From positions 186,001-250,000 of the forward strand of contig CAVTWY010000003.1 of assembly GCA_963738575.1 (NCBI GenBank): 64,000 bases of DNA, written 5' to 3'. The stretch comes from CAVTWY01 sp963738575. GTDB taxonomy: Bacteria > Pseudomonadota > Gammaproteobacteria > Burkholderiales > Burkholderiaceae_C. This document shows, piece after piece, positions 8,612-16,947 of the stretch; positions within the stretch are counted from its first letter, which is position 1; the number at the start of each line of letters is the position of its first letter. A program made the position numbers and the translations under genes. The notes under the pieces are model-generated. The model saw nothing but the letters and a program-made list of their open reading frames with translations. It was not told the origin of the DNA and did no database searches.

Positions 8612-10017
8612 GGCACAGCGACAGCGTGCATGGGGCCTCACAGGTCGCTTCGCCAAGCTCCACCGCTGCGGCCAGCCATCCGACCGCATGCGGCGCTGTC
8701 CAGCTGTGTGACGTGTTGGTGATTGGCGGCGGGCCGGCGGGTTCCACCATGGCCACGCTGCTGGCGCAACAGGGGCGCCACGTGGTGCTGGTTGAAAAGG
8801 CGCGGCACCCACGGTTTCACATTGGCGAGTCGTTGTTGCCGGCCAATGGGCAGCTGTTTGACCAGCTCGGCGTTCGCGCCGATGTCGAGCGCATCGGTCT
8901 CAAAAAGTTTGCGGCCGAATTTGTGGCCACCGAAACCGACGTCAAGGGCAGCGTCATGTTTGGCGAGGCGTGGGACAAAACAATGCCCTACGCTTGGCAG
9001 GTTAGGCGTTCTGAACTTGATGAACTGTTGTTTGTCAATGCGCGGCAAAAGGGTGCCCAAACGGTCGAAGGATGCCGCGTGCGCAACGTGGTTTTTGACA
9101 ACGAAGGCGCCACCGTGATGGGCGACGACGACCACGGCCAAGCGCACCATTGGCGCGCGCGCTACGTGGTGGACGCGTCGGGGCGCGACACGTTTTTGTC
9201 GCAGCGCGAGGACACCAAACGCAAAAACCCCAAGCACGCCAGCTCGGCGTTGTATGGCCATTTTGAGGGTGCTCAGCGCTACCAAGGGCGTGACGAAGGC
9301 AACATCACCATCTATTGGTTTGCCCATGGTTGGTTTTGGTTCATTCCCCTCAAAGATGGCACCACCAGCGTGGGCGCCGTGTGCTGGCCTTACTACCTCA
9401 AGGGGCGCGACAAGCCGCTCAAAGCATTTTTTGACGAGACCATCGCCATGGCCCCCAAGTTGGCGCAGCGCCTGCAAGGGGCGACCTTGGTGGGTGATCG
9501 CGTTTGGGCCACCGGCAATTATTCGTACACCAGCACGCAAAGCACGGGCGATCGGTATGCGCTGCTGGGCGACGCCTACGCCTTCATCGACCCCGTGTTT
9601 TCGTCGGGCGTGTTTTTGGCCATGAACAGCGCCTTCAAGGCCCGTGATCTTGTTAACTCGACACTGGACGGCCTCCCTTCGATGGCCGCTGAGCGACGCA
9701 AATTTGAAGCCATGATGGCCAAAGGCCCGAGCGACTTTTCGTGGTTTATCTTTCGCATGACCAACCCGGTGATGCGTGGTTTGTTGTTGCACCCCCGCAA
9801 CCCGCTTCGCATGAAAGAGGCTTTGATTTCACTACTGGCCGGCGACATCTTTGGTCGCACGCCCATCTGGCACTCGATCCGCGCCTTCAAGGGCGTGTAC
9901 TGGGCAGGCCAAGTGGCCAACATCCCGCGTGCTTGGCGCGCCTACCAACGGCGTCGCCGCAACATCCAAGACGTGGGCGTGGTGCAAGGTGAAAACGTCA
10001 TGACTGAACATTCGTGA
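8608..10017 (+). CDS. flavin-dependent halogenase-like oxidoreductase (first of two in the locus)
   Basis: 469 residues. The FAD motif is VIGGGPAGST at about 38-47, followed by a FHIGESLLP block typical of halogenase / geranylgeranyl-reductase-like flavoproteins. At residues 242-247 it carries WFWFIP, matching the WxWxIP signature of flavin-dependent halogenases. DRYALLGDAYAFIDPVFSSG is the distal FAD site. Xanthomonadins, the brominated aryl polyenes of Xanthomonas, provide precedent for halogenation in such loci. It could halogenate the aryl head or, if the halide site is not functional, act as a hydroxylase. It is overlapped by genes on both sides. Confidence 0.75.
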   Translation: MRHSDSVHGASQVASPSSTAAASHPTACGAVQLCDVLVIGGGPAGSTMATLLAQQGRHVVLVEKARHPRFHIGESLLPANGQLFDQLGVRADVERIGLKKFAAEFVATETDVKGSVMFGEAWDKTMPYAWQVRRSELDELLFVNARQKGAQTVEGCRVRNVVFDNEGATVMGDDDHGQAHHWRARYVVDASGRDTFLSQREDTKRKNPKHASSALYGHFEGAQRYQGRDEGNITIYWFAHGWFWFIPLKDGTTSVGAVCWPYYLKGRDKPLKAFFDETIAMAPKLAQRLQGATLVGDRVWATGNYSYTSTQSTGDRYALLGDAYAFIDPVFSSGVFLAMNSAFKARDLVNSTLDGLPSMAAERRKFEAMMAKGPSDFSWFIFRMTNPVMRGLLLHPRNPLRMKEALISLLAGDIFGRTPIWHSIRAFKGVYWAGQVANIPRAWRAYQRRRRNIQDVGVVQGENVMTEHS

Positions 10018-10886
10018 ATCATTCAAGAACAAGCGCTTCGATGCTGCTGATGGGTGCGTTGTTGGGGGTGCCTGCAGCGCAAGCGCAGGTGGCTTCGCTA
10101 CCCACGCCGCCCGACACCGTTTCGGAAGCAGCACAACCACTGTGGGAGGTGGGCATGGGGGCCGGTTTGATGCGGCTGCCTCACTATCGCGGCTCCGATC
10201 AAGCCAAGACGTGGTTGCTGCCCTTGCCCTACGTGATCTACCGGGGTGCGATTTTCAAGGCCGACCGCGAAGGCGCGCGCGCTGAATTTTTAAAGACCAA
10301 CGACTGGCGCTTTGACCTGAGCGTGGCCGCCGGTGCACCCACCAACAGCAAAGACAACCTGGCCCGACAAGGCATGGCCGACCTGTCGCCCACGTTGGAG
10401 TTTGGCCCCAATTTTGTATGGACGATGGCGCGCGGCCAGGGCTGGCGCCTTGAAACCCGTGTGCCCTTGCGCGGCGCACTGACGTTGGCCCGCAGCCCCA
10501 AAGTGGTGGGCTTTGTCACCACCCCTAACATCAACTTTGACATCGTCATTCAAGGTTGGGACTTTGGCGTTTACGTTGGCCCTGTTTTTGCCACACGCAA
10601 ACAAAACGGCTACTACTACGACGTGCCCTTGTCGGATGCCACCGCCAGCCGACCTGCCTACCAAAGTGGTGGTGGGTACGCTGGGTCGCAACTGGTGTTT
10701 GGCACCTCCAAGCGGTTTGGCAACACCTGGGTGGGCGCCTTTGGCAAGTTTGACCACTTGGCCGGCGCCAGCTTTGCCGACAGCCCGTTGGTGCGACGCA
10801 AACAAAACTTTGCCGTCGGTGTGGGGGCTTCTTGGGTGTTTTGGCAATCAGCCCGGCCCGCCCCGACGCCCCATGGCAAACAATGA
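10014..10886 (+). CDS. MipA/OmpV-family outer-membrane protein
   Basis: 290 residues starting at a GTG that overlaps the preceding stop (GTGA). The N-terminus has a signal peptide (about 1-25, MLLMGALLGVPAAQAQ). The rest is rich in alternating aromatic strands (LPLPYVIYRGAIFKADREG, GFGTSKRFGNTW-type blocks) and ends in a beta-rich segment, as expected for a MipA/OmpV barrel of about 250-290 residues. Within this operon it may support delivery or anchoring of the polyene lipid in the outer membrane, although MipA itself is known as a scaffold for murein enzymes. That assignment is inference. Confidence 0.75.
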   Translation: MNHSRTSASMLLMGALLGVPAAQAQVASLPTPPDTVSEAAQPLWEVGMGAGLMRLPHYRGSDQAKTWLLPLPYVIYRGAIFKADREGARAEFLKTNDWRFDLSVAAGAPTNSKDNLARQGMADLSPTLEFGPNFVWTMARGQGWRLETRVPLRGALTLARSPKVVGFVTTPNINFDIVIQGWDFGVYVGPVFATRKQNGYYYDVPLSDATASRPAYQSGGGYAGSQLVFGTSKRFGNTWVGAFGKFDHLAGASFADSPLVRRKQNFAVGVGASWVFWQSARPAPTPHGKQ

Positions 10887-11650
10887 TCTTGGTGTGGCGG
10901 GGTTTAAAACTGTTAACACTTTATGGGCTCATCCTGGGGCTCGGCTTGGTGTCGATCGTGTGGAACCTGATGGCCTTGGTGCTGTACCCACTGTTGCCCC
11001 CCGAGCGCGGCATCACCATTGGCCGCGCGGTCATCTCAAGCGTGTACCACCGCTTTTGGCGGTTGGCCATGGCGGCCGGGTTGCTCGACCTGGACACCAC
11101 GGCGATCGAACCGCTCAAAGATGAACCAGGCCTTATCATCGTGTCCAACCACCCTTGTGTGCTGGACGCCTTGATGTTGGTGGCGCGGTTGCCCAAAAGT
11201 GCGTGCGTGATGAAAGCCAGCCTGATGGTCAACCCCTTTTTGGGCCCAGGCGCCAGGCTGGCGCGCTACATCCGAAACGACACGGTCATCGGCACCATCC
11301 GCTCGTGCGTCAAAGATTTGCGGCGAGGGGGCCAGTTGGTGCTTTTCCCCGAAGGCACACGCACCATGCAGCACCCCGTCAACCCCTTTCGCCCCGGCGT
11401 CACGTTGATCGCCAAGCTGGCCAAGGCGCCCATTCAAACCGTTTTTATCGACACCGATTCGCCCTTCACCACCAAAGGCTGGCCGCTGTGGAAGCTACCG
11501 CCCCTACCCGCCAAGTACGTGGTGCGTTTGGGCAAGCGCTTTGCACCTTCCAACGACGACACCGCGCTCTTGAAAGAGCTGGAGCAATACGTCGGTGAAA
11601 ACACCGTGACCAACGTCGGCGAGAATCTGCGACGAGCACGCGCATCATGA
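10883..11650 (+). CDS. lysophosphatidic-acid acyltransferase (PlsC) family protein
   Basis: 255 residues. A membrane segment at about 10-35 precedes the acyltransferase motifs: block I NHPCVLDAL (H-x4-D) and block III FPEGTR. These define a PlsC-type glycerolipid acyltransferase. In aryl-polyene loci such enzymes are thought to help attach the polyene acyl chain to its lipid carrier. The ATG overlaps the MipA stop (ATGA), and the 3' end overlaps the glycosyltransferase start the same way. Confidence 0.82.
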   Translation: MILVWRGLKLLTLYGLILGLGLVSIVWNLMALVLYPLLPPERGITIGRAVISSVYHRFWRLAMAAGLLDLDTTAIEPLKDEPGLIIVSNHPCVLDALMLVARLPKSACVMKASLMVNPFLGPGARLARYIRNDTVIGTIRSCVKDLRRGGQLVLFPEGTRTMQHPVNPFRPGVTLIAKLAKAPIQTVFIDTDSPFTTKGWPLWKLPPLPAKYVVRLGKRFAPSNDDTALLKELEQYVGENTVTNVGENLRRARAS

Positions 11651-12474
11651 ACCTAGCCGATCTGCCCCACGCCAAGCCTTCTGCGGTTGCCGCCAGCAGC
11701 AGCCATGTGGTGTTGATCCCCAGCTACAACCCCGGCACCAAGGTCTATGAAACTGTGCACGCGGCGCTGGCCCATTGGTCGCCCGTGTGGGTGGTGGTGG
11801 ACGGCAGCACCGACGGCACTGCCGAAGGCCTGCAGCGCTTGGCCACCGAGCAGCCTGGCTTGCGGGTGTTGGTGTTGCCACAGAACCAGGGCAAAGGCTC
11901 GGCTGTGATGCACGGCCTGCGCGCGGCGCAAGCCGAGGGGTTCAGCCACGCGCTCACGATGGACTCCGACGGTCAGCACCCAACCGAGCTGATCCCCAAG
12001 TTCATGCAGGTGTCGCAGCGCGACCCGCGCGCGTTGGTGCTGGGCCGCCCGGTGTTTGACGCGTCGGCCCCCATGCTGCGTGTGCGTGGGCGCAAGGTGT
12101 CCAATTTTTGGGCCAACCTCGAGACGGGTTTTGCCGGCATTGGCGACTCGCTCTATGGCTTTCGCGTCTACCCCATCGCTGACTTGCTGGCGGTGATGCA
12201 ATCCAGCCGTTGGATGCGCCGCTTTGATTTCGACCCCGAAGCCTCGGTGCGCATGGTGTGGCGTGGCCTGCACCCCATCAATGTCGACGCGCCCGTCAAG
12301 TACCTGCGCGCCGACGAAGGCGGGGTGTCGCACTTTCAGTATGGGCGCGACAACGTGTTGCTGACGGGCATGCACGTGCGCCTGTTTGTTGAAGCGCTGC
12401 TGCGCTCGCCGCTGCTGCTGTGGAAGCGTGTGTGGCGCCTGCCGCCGTTTTCGTCCGGTCGGCGCGTCACCTAA
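11647..12474 (+). CDS. family 2 glycosyltransferase
   Basis: 275 residues with a GT-A fold. The N-terminal nucleotide-sugar strand is VVLIPSYNPG, followed by VVVDGSTDGT and the metal-binding acidic motif TMDSDGQHP. No multispan membrane region is visible, so it is probably a peripheral inner-membrane enzyme. GT2 enzymes are common in aryl-polyene and flexirubin-type loci and may build the sugar or lipid part that carries the polyene. It overlaps the upstream acyltransferase by ATGA. Confidence 0.8.
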   Translation: MNLADLPHAKPSAVAASSSHVVLIPSYNPGTKVYETVHAALAHWSPVWVVVDGSTDGTAEGLQRLATEQPGLRVLVLPQNQGKGSAVMHGLRAAQAEGFSHALTMDSDGQHPTELIPKFMQVSQRDPRALVLGRPVFDASAPMLRVRGRKVSNFWANLETGFAGIGDSLYGFRVYPIADLLAVMQSSRWMRRFDFDPEASVRMVWRGLHPINVDAPVKYLRADEGGVSHFQYGRDNVLLTGMHVRLFVEALLRSPLLLWKRVWRLPPFSSGRRVT

Positions 12475-12487
12475 GCGTTCAAGCGCG

Positions 12488-13273
12488 ATGCCCCTGCCTT
12501 CCAGCAACCGTGGCAACACGGCGGCCCACGCGCTTGCGCCCACGGGCGACGATGCCTGGCGCGCCTTGCTTGATGCCGCCACCCACCGCTACCGCGCTTC
12601 GGGCCGCTTTGGCTACCACTTTGCCCGCGGCAAATTGGGCCGCGACCCGGTGTTTCGTCACCTCATCGCCTCAGGTCTGTTGGCCCCCGCTAGCCAACAA
12701 GGCGACGTGCGCCTGCTGGACATCGGCAGCGGCCAAAGCCTGCTCGCCAGCCTGGCCCACGCCGCACGCACCGCCCAACTTGAGGGTCGCTGGCCCAGCG
12801 CCTGGCAGCCCGCGCCCGCACCGCTGCAATACACCGGGTTGGAGTTGATGCCCAAAGACGTGGCCCGCGCCCGGGCTGCGCTGGCCGACCTACCGCACCC
12901 CCCGACGCTCATCTGCGGCAACATGTGCGACGCTCCCTTGCCCGCCAGCGACGTGGTGGTGATTTTGGACGTGCTGCACTACGTCGACATCGCCGCCCAG
13001 GACGCGGTGCTGGCCCGCGTTCATCAATCCCTGCGCCCTGGCGGGCGCCTGTTGCTGCGCGTGGGCGACCAAAGCAGCCCCCGAGGCTTCGCCGCCAGCC
13101 AATGGGTCGACCGCATCGTCACCAACATCCGGGGCCACCGGGCCGCACCGACCTGGGGGCGCCCGCTTGCCGCATGGGTTGCGCAACTAGAGCGTTTGGG
13201 CTTCTCGGTGCAAGCCGTGCCCAAGAGTGAAGGCACGCCGTTTGCTAACGTGCTCCTGATTGCAGATCGCTGA
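12488..13273 (+). CDS. SAM-dependent methyltransferase, last gene of the left pigment operon
   Basis: 261 residues from the ATG at 12488, 13 bp after the glycosyltransferase stop. The SAM-binding motif is LLDIGSGQS and the post-motif PGGRLLLRVGD fits class I methyltransferases. The acidic strand-2 residue is in YTGLELMPKD. The substrate is unknown. The encoded protein ends cleanly just before the repeat-rich island that separates the two halves of the pigment locus. Confidence 0.75.
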   Translation: MPLPSSNRGNTAAHALAPTGDDAWRALLDAATHRYRASGRFGYHFARGKLGRDPVFRHLIASGLLAPASQQGDVRLLDIGSGQSLLASLAHAARTAQLEGRWPSAWQPAPAPLQYTGLELMPKDVARARAALADLPHPPTLICGNMCDAPLPASDVVVILDVLHYVDIAAQDAVLARVHQSLRPGGRLLLRVGDQSSPRGFAASQWVDRIVTNIRGHRAAPTWGRPLAAWVAQLERLGFSVQAVPKSEGTPFANVLLIADR

Positions 13274-13346
13274 TAAGCGTCGTTTTTTCGAAGCTTGGCA
13301 GCTGTTAATTCAGCCTTCGCGAGCATGGTGCTTGGCCGTCGGCGGC

Positions 13347-13430
13347 GGGTACGTGTTGGATCGAATGTCCCCCGCTTCGGTCCGCCTTCGCGGCCCGCGC
13401 TCCTCCTTGATTTCGACCCAACACGCACCC
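13347..13430. repeat. imperfect palindrome downstream of the left pigment operon
   Basis: Two 19-bp arms, 13347-13365 and 13412-13430, are inverted copies with 17 of 19 positions matching; the left arm contains cgtgttgg and the right contains ccaacacg. The 46-bp loop is GC-rich. It lies about 70 bp after the methyltransferase stop and directly abuts the left edge of the large palindromic repeat. It could act as a terminator or be a separate mobile palindrome. It has no T-tract. Confidence 0.5.
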
Positions 13431-13646
13431 ACCACCAACGGCCTTGTCGAGGTTGTTCGCTCTTTAAGTGGCTCGGCTCCGCCCCTCTTTAGGCAAGACA
13501 CCAAACATGCGACTTGCGGTAGGCGGGTGGGGCTCACTGTGGGACGGCGAGAAGCGCAGGGCTTGATGCCCGCGCGCGCAGCGCGCCTCAAGCTCTGACT
13601 CGTCGCAACTGTTTGAGCGCAGCGGCCAAAGGCCGCGCAGCGAGAT
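13431..13646. repeat. large palindromic repeat, copy 1, left half (split by the IS element)
   Basis: This stretch matches 17607-17815 closely, including identical blocks such as gaggcaagacacc-type sequence and gggacggcgagaagcgc. It contains the left arm of a 29-bp terminal stem (13509-13537), whose partner is at 15225-15253 across the inserted IS element (28 of 29 pairs). An inner arm at 13559-13566 (gggcttga) pairs with 15174-15181 (tcaagccc). A small hairpin gcggcc-aaa-ggccgc lies near 13622-13636. Compared with copy 2 the sequences of all three stems differ, but pairing is kept. I do not recognise the family. Confidence 0.8.
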
Positions 13647-13783
13647 GGTATGGACGCCTCCCACCTCGTCAATCACGCAGGCACCAGCGCCACCATGCCT
13701 ATTTAGGGGTGGGGTCTCGCGCCGTGCGGCATTGAGTGCCAAAGTGGTGATGTTGATCAACCCCTTGATGACGGAGACCCCAC

Positions 13784-14836
13784 ATGAATGCTACGACTTA
13801 TGGCGTGGACACTGCCAAGAATGTGTTCCAAGTGCACTGGGTGGATACCGACACAGGCGAGATTGGGCGTAAGAAGATCAAGCGCGCCAAGTTCGTGGAA
13901 TTCTTCGCTCAGCTGCAGCCAGCGGTGGTGGCCATGGAGGCTTGTGGAGGCTCCCACCACTGGGCGCGAACGCTTGGCCGCTTGGGTCACGATGTGCAGT
14001 TACTGCCTGCTGCGCAAGTGCGCGCCTTCGTGCGCGGCAACAAGGACGACGCAGCCGATGCGCGCGCCATCTGGCTGGCGGCCAAGCAGTGCGACATCCG
14101 CCGCGTTCCCGTCAAGGACGAGCAGCAGCAAGCGGTACTGTCGCTGCACCGCACGCGTTCCCACTGGGTGAGCGTGCGCACAGCCACCATCAACGCCTTG
14201 CGCGGCCTGTTGGTGGAGTTCGGTGTGGCGCTGCCGCAGGGCAAGAAGGCAGGCCTCAGCGCTTTGGCTGAACAGCGCGCGCAGCTGGATGCGGTGCTGC
14301 CCGTCATCATGGTGAACTTGGTCAACGAGCAGCTGCGAGCCCTGGCTGAGTTGGACCACAACGTGGCGGTGATGGATGCGCAGATTGCGCTGATGCAAAA
14401 GGCCATGACAAGCGCGACCAGGCTGCGGCAAGTGCCTGGCCTTGGGGTGCTCGGGGCCACGGCCACGGCAGCCGTGCTGGGTGATGGCAAGGCGTGGCGC
14501 AGTGGGCGCGAGTTCAGCGCCAGCCTGGGGTTGGTACCAGGGCACACGGGCACCGGTGGCAAGGTGCGCATGGGCCGCATCACCAAACGCGGTGACCCGT
14601 ACCTGCGCACGCTCATGATCTGCGGCGCGCGAGCCGTGATGCAAGGCACCAAGCACCCAGCATGGATCGATGCGATGTTGTTGCGTCGGCCCTTCAACGT
14701 GGTGGTGGTGGCCGTGGCCAACAAGATGGCGCGTACCGCCTGGGCGCTTGTGGCGCATGCCAGGCCGTATGAAGCCGCCTGGGCTTCACGTCTACCAACG
14801 ACGCAGGAGAAGCAAAGCCTTGCAGCCGGCGCCTAA
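13784..14836 (+). CDS. IS110-family transposase (IS1111 group)
   Basis: 350 residues with two domains: an N-terminal DEDD RuvC-like nuclease (D9 in YGVDTAKN, E52 in VAMEACGG, D89 and D92 in KDDAADA) and a C-terminal Transposase_20 domain (RLRQVPGLGVLGA; RITKRGDPYLRTL). These enzymes are guided by an RNA encoded in the element's non-coding end. In the C-terminal catalytic segment, most relatives have a Ser just before the GTGGK/SGGK motif; here the sequence reads GHTGTGGK, with Thr there. Activity may be reduced. A GGAG ribosome site precedes the ATG. Confidence 0.9.
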   Translation: MNATTYGVDTAKNVFQVHWVDTDTGEIGRKKIKRAKFVEFFAQLQPAVVAMEACGGSHHWARTLGRLGHDVQLLPAAQVRAFVRGNKDDAADARAIWLAAKQCDIRRVPVKDEQQQAVLSLHRTRSHWVSVRTATINALRGLLVEFGVALPQGKKAGLSALAEQRAQLDAVLPVIMVNLVNEQLRALAELDHNVAVMDAQIALMQKAMTSATRLRQVPGLGVLGATATAAVLGDGKAWRSGREFSASLGLVPGHTGTGGKVRMGRITKRGDPYLRTLMICGARAVMQGTKHPAWIDAMLLRRPFNVVVVAVANKMARTAWALVAHARPYEAAWASRLPTTQEKQSLAAGA

Positions 14837-15140
14837 CGTTAACGCGCCAAGATTACAAAAAACCAAACGAACACAAGGAGCAACCACAATGCCGTAGCAG
14901 GTTGCCCTCAGCCGTGCGCGAGGGGGCGTTGAAGAAGTGATGGAGAAGCGGTTCAGACCGTGGGTTGATCAAGCCGACGCAAAACTAGGGCAAGCCTTGT
15001 GCAAAGCCCGGTAGCGAGATGGGCATCAACCTCGCGATTGACCATCAAGGCCAGTGGCACGACCGGTGCTGCGCCAACAGGCCGGATATAAGACTGCCGT
15101 TGACTCGCCAACCAAAACTTCCAAAACACCCTTGCCACAC
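14837..15140. ncRNA. candidate guide (bridge/seek) RNA region of the IS element
   Basis: The 300-bp non-coding stretch after the transposase is where IS1111-type elements are known to encode their guide RNA. Two short matches support this. The 10-mer agcgagatgg at 15013-15022 is identical to the left junction at 13639-13648. The 8-mer cgcaaaac at 14978-14985 is the reverse complement of the right flank gttttgcg at 15158-15165. One match reads the top strand and one the bottom, as expected for the two half-guides of a target-binding loop. RNA ends, strand and fold are not determined. Confidence 0.45.
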
Positions 15141-15157
15141 GGGAGGCGTCCATATAA

Positions 15158-15287
15158 GTTTTGCGACGGGGCTTCAAGCCCGAGCATCGCAGCGCAGTCG
15201 ATGCGCAGCATCGACCGTCACAGTGTGAGCTCCACCCGCCTACCGCAAGTCGCTACCCAAGAGCCAACAGACTCGGCTCAAGCGGCG
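15158..15287. repeat. large palindromic repeat, copy 1, right half
   Basis: Continues copy 1 on the far side of the IS element: inner arm 15174-15181, a shared block around gcatcgcagcgcagtcgatg, the right terminal arm 15225-15253, and a tail acccaagagccaacag that also occurs in altered form near 16677-16714. It matches 17821-17937. The remaining sequence up to the MFS start at 15400 holds no recognisable gene. Confidence 0.78.
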
Positions 15288-15399
15288 AATAAAAAGAGAA
15301 GGACGAACCAAATCGTCCCACTGTTAAGCCCACCCTTGGCCGAATAGGAAGTCGGGCTGTGACCCCGTCGCGCGGCTTGTCATCCCGTACCATGCGGTG

Positions 15400-16599
15400 A
15401 TGTCGGCCGTGCCCACCCACGAAGAACCACGTTACGGCTGGGTCGTCGTCTGGGCCTGCTTTGTTGCGCTGGCGGTGATCTTTGGCATTGCCTATTCCTT
15501 CGCTGCATTCTTCGAAGCCTTTGCCGACGAGTTCGGTGCCACACGCGCCGACGTGTCGCTGGTCTTTGGCGTGACGGGTTTGGTGTACTTCACGCTAGGG
15601 GCCTTTGGCGGCATGTTGGCCGACCGTTTTGGGCCTCGGCTTGTGACCAGCGCGGGCATGGTGTTGATCGCGCTCGCACTGGTTGCGGGCAGCCGCGCAG
15701 GCTCGATGCTTGAAGTGACGCTGGCTTATGGGGTGGTGCTGGGCCTTGGCGTGGCGCTGGTCTACACACCGTCGATCGGCTGCGTGCAACCTTGGTTCAC
15801 GCGTCGGCGCGGTCTGGCGGCGGGCATGGCAAGTGCGGGCATTGGCGCGGGGACCCTGCTGGTACCGCTGGCGGCCACGGCGGCGATCGCGTGGCTGCAT
15901 TGGCGTGGCGCGATGCTGGCCTTGGCTGCTTTCGTGGTGGTGGTTGGCCTGGCGGCCACCTTCATGCTTAAGCCAGCACCGCTGGCGACGCGCACGACGG
16001 GTGGCGGGCCGGTGAGCGGTGTGTCGCTACGCGACGCATTGCGCAGCAAGCGTTTTCGTTGGCTGTACTTGATGTGCGTGTTGGGAGCGCCGAGCATGTT
16101 CGTGCCTTTCGCACACCTTTCGGCTTCGGCGCGAGACCTGGGCATTGCCGACGCGCAGGCGGTGGGTCTGGTCGGGCTGATCGGCATCGGCAGCCTAACG
16201 GGACGCTTCGTGGTGGGCTATTTGGCCGACCGTTTTGGGCGGGCGCATGCGCTGGTGGGTGCGACGGCTTCGTTGGGTTTTTCGATGCTACTGTGGTGGG
16301 CGGCACCAAGCTACTTGGCGCTTGCAGTGTTTGCCTTGTGGATGGGCCTAAGTTATGGCGGCGTGGTGTCGCTGATGCCTGCCATGTGCATGGACTACTT
16401 CGGCGCTCGCGCGGTGAGCTCGATCATTGGCGCGCTCTACACGGGCGCGGCCTTCGGCAACCTTGTGGGGCCCTGGCTTGCAGGGCGCGTTTTTGACGCG
16501 AGTGGCAGCTATGCGCTCGTGATCCTTAGCTGCGCAGCGTTGTCGGCCATGTCGACGATGGCGGCGTGGTTGGCGGGGCGCGTGGCAGCTGTGAGCTGA
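15400..16599 (+). CDS. MFS transporter, monocarboxylate/oxalate-formate-antiporter-like
   Basis: 399 residues with about 12 membrane segments and MFS signatures: the loop 2-3 motif GGMLADRFGPR and the repeat counterpart GYLADRFGRAHAL after segment 8. The segment starting YGWVVVWACFVALAVIFG is typical of the MCT/OFA branch. It probably exchanges a small organic acid across the inner membrane. The start is ATG 15400 (a GTG precedes it directly). It stands alone inside the island between the two palindromic repeats, so it is cargo or a neighbour brought by rearrangement, not an evident pigment gene. Confidence 0.8.
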   Translation: MSAVPTHEEPRYGWVVVWACFVALAVIFGIAYSFAAFFEAFADEFGATRADVSLVFGVTGLVYFTLGAFGGMLADRFGPRLVTSAGMVLIALALVAGSRAGSMLEVTLAYGVVLGLGVALVYTPSIGCVQPWFTRRRGLAAGMASAGIGAGTLLVPLAATAAIAWLHWRGAMLALAAFVVVVGLAATFMLKPAPLATRTTGGGPVSGVSLRDALRSKRFRWLYLMCVLGAPSMFVPFAHLSASARDLGIADAQAVGLVGLIGIGSLTGRFVVGYLADRFGRAHALVGATASLGFSMLLWWAAPSYLALAVFALWMGLSYGGVVSLMPAMCMDYFGARAVSSIIGALYTGAAFGNLVGPWLAGRVFDASGSYALVILSCAALSAMSTMAAWLAGRVAAVS

Positions 16600-16947
16600 C
16601 GCTGGATACAAGCTTTAGACGCAGGTCGTTGTTTTGAACCAAACAAAACCGACGATTCGACTAGGTGTGCAACTTTAGGCAAGTCGCTGCCCAAGCGCCA
16701 ACAGTTCAACTTAAGCACGGCTGTGACTAGGTAAGATCGTTAATCGTTAATCGTTGATCGCTGATGGCAATATCAGTCCTGTCCTAAACGCACTTCCAAG
16801 TGGCGCGATGAAGAGCGTCTGGCCTACCCAAGTGGCGGCAGCCGTTCAACTGCAGCAAGCACTTTTGTGCAAGCTACGTGGAGGTCCGTGACGAGGCGTT
16901 TGTCGATTCTCAAATCACGCAAAGCTTTCCCGGGCCCTGCCAGGTTC
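16600..16947. other. intergenic stretch with a degenerate repeat tail and a 7-bp tandem repeat
   Basis: No convincing gene. Positions 16677-16714 (ggcaagtcgctgcccaag...) resemble the outer tail of the palindromic repeat (15245-15283), suggesting a third, worn copy that lacks its stem. At 16736-16763 a 7-bp unit is repeated four times: atcgtta, atcgtta, atcgttg, atcgctg. Confidence 0.55.

Larger units (their letters stand above)
13645..15158 (+). mobile_element. IS110-family insertion sequence of IS1111 type
   Basis: The element consists of a 350-residue transposase flanked by about 140 bp of left and 320 bp of right non-coding DNA. A perfect 14-bp subterminal inverted repeat is present: tatggacgcctccc at 13649-13662 and its complement at 15141-15154. 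Subterminal inverted repeats and a preference for palindromic targets are known traits of the IS1111 subgroup. The intact copy of the target at 17607-17937 shows that the element entered the loop of a palindromic repeat between ...gcgag and ttttgcgacg.... No target duplication is visible, as expected for this family. The exact ends are uncertain by a few bases. Confidence 0.85.

Noticed and set aside
8638..9792. 384-codon minus-strand frame
   Set aside because: It is antisense to the first halogenase-like gene, whose motifs are clear.
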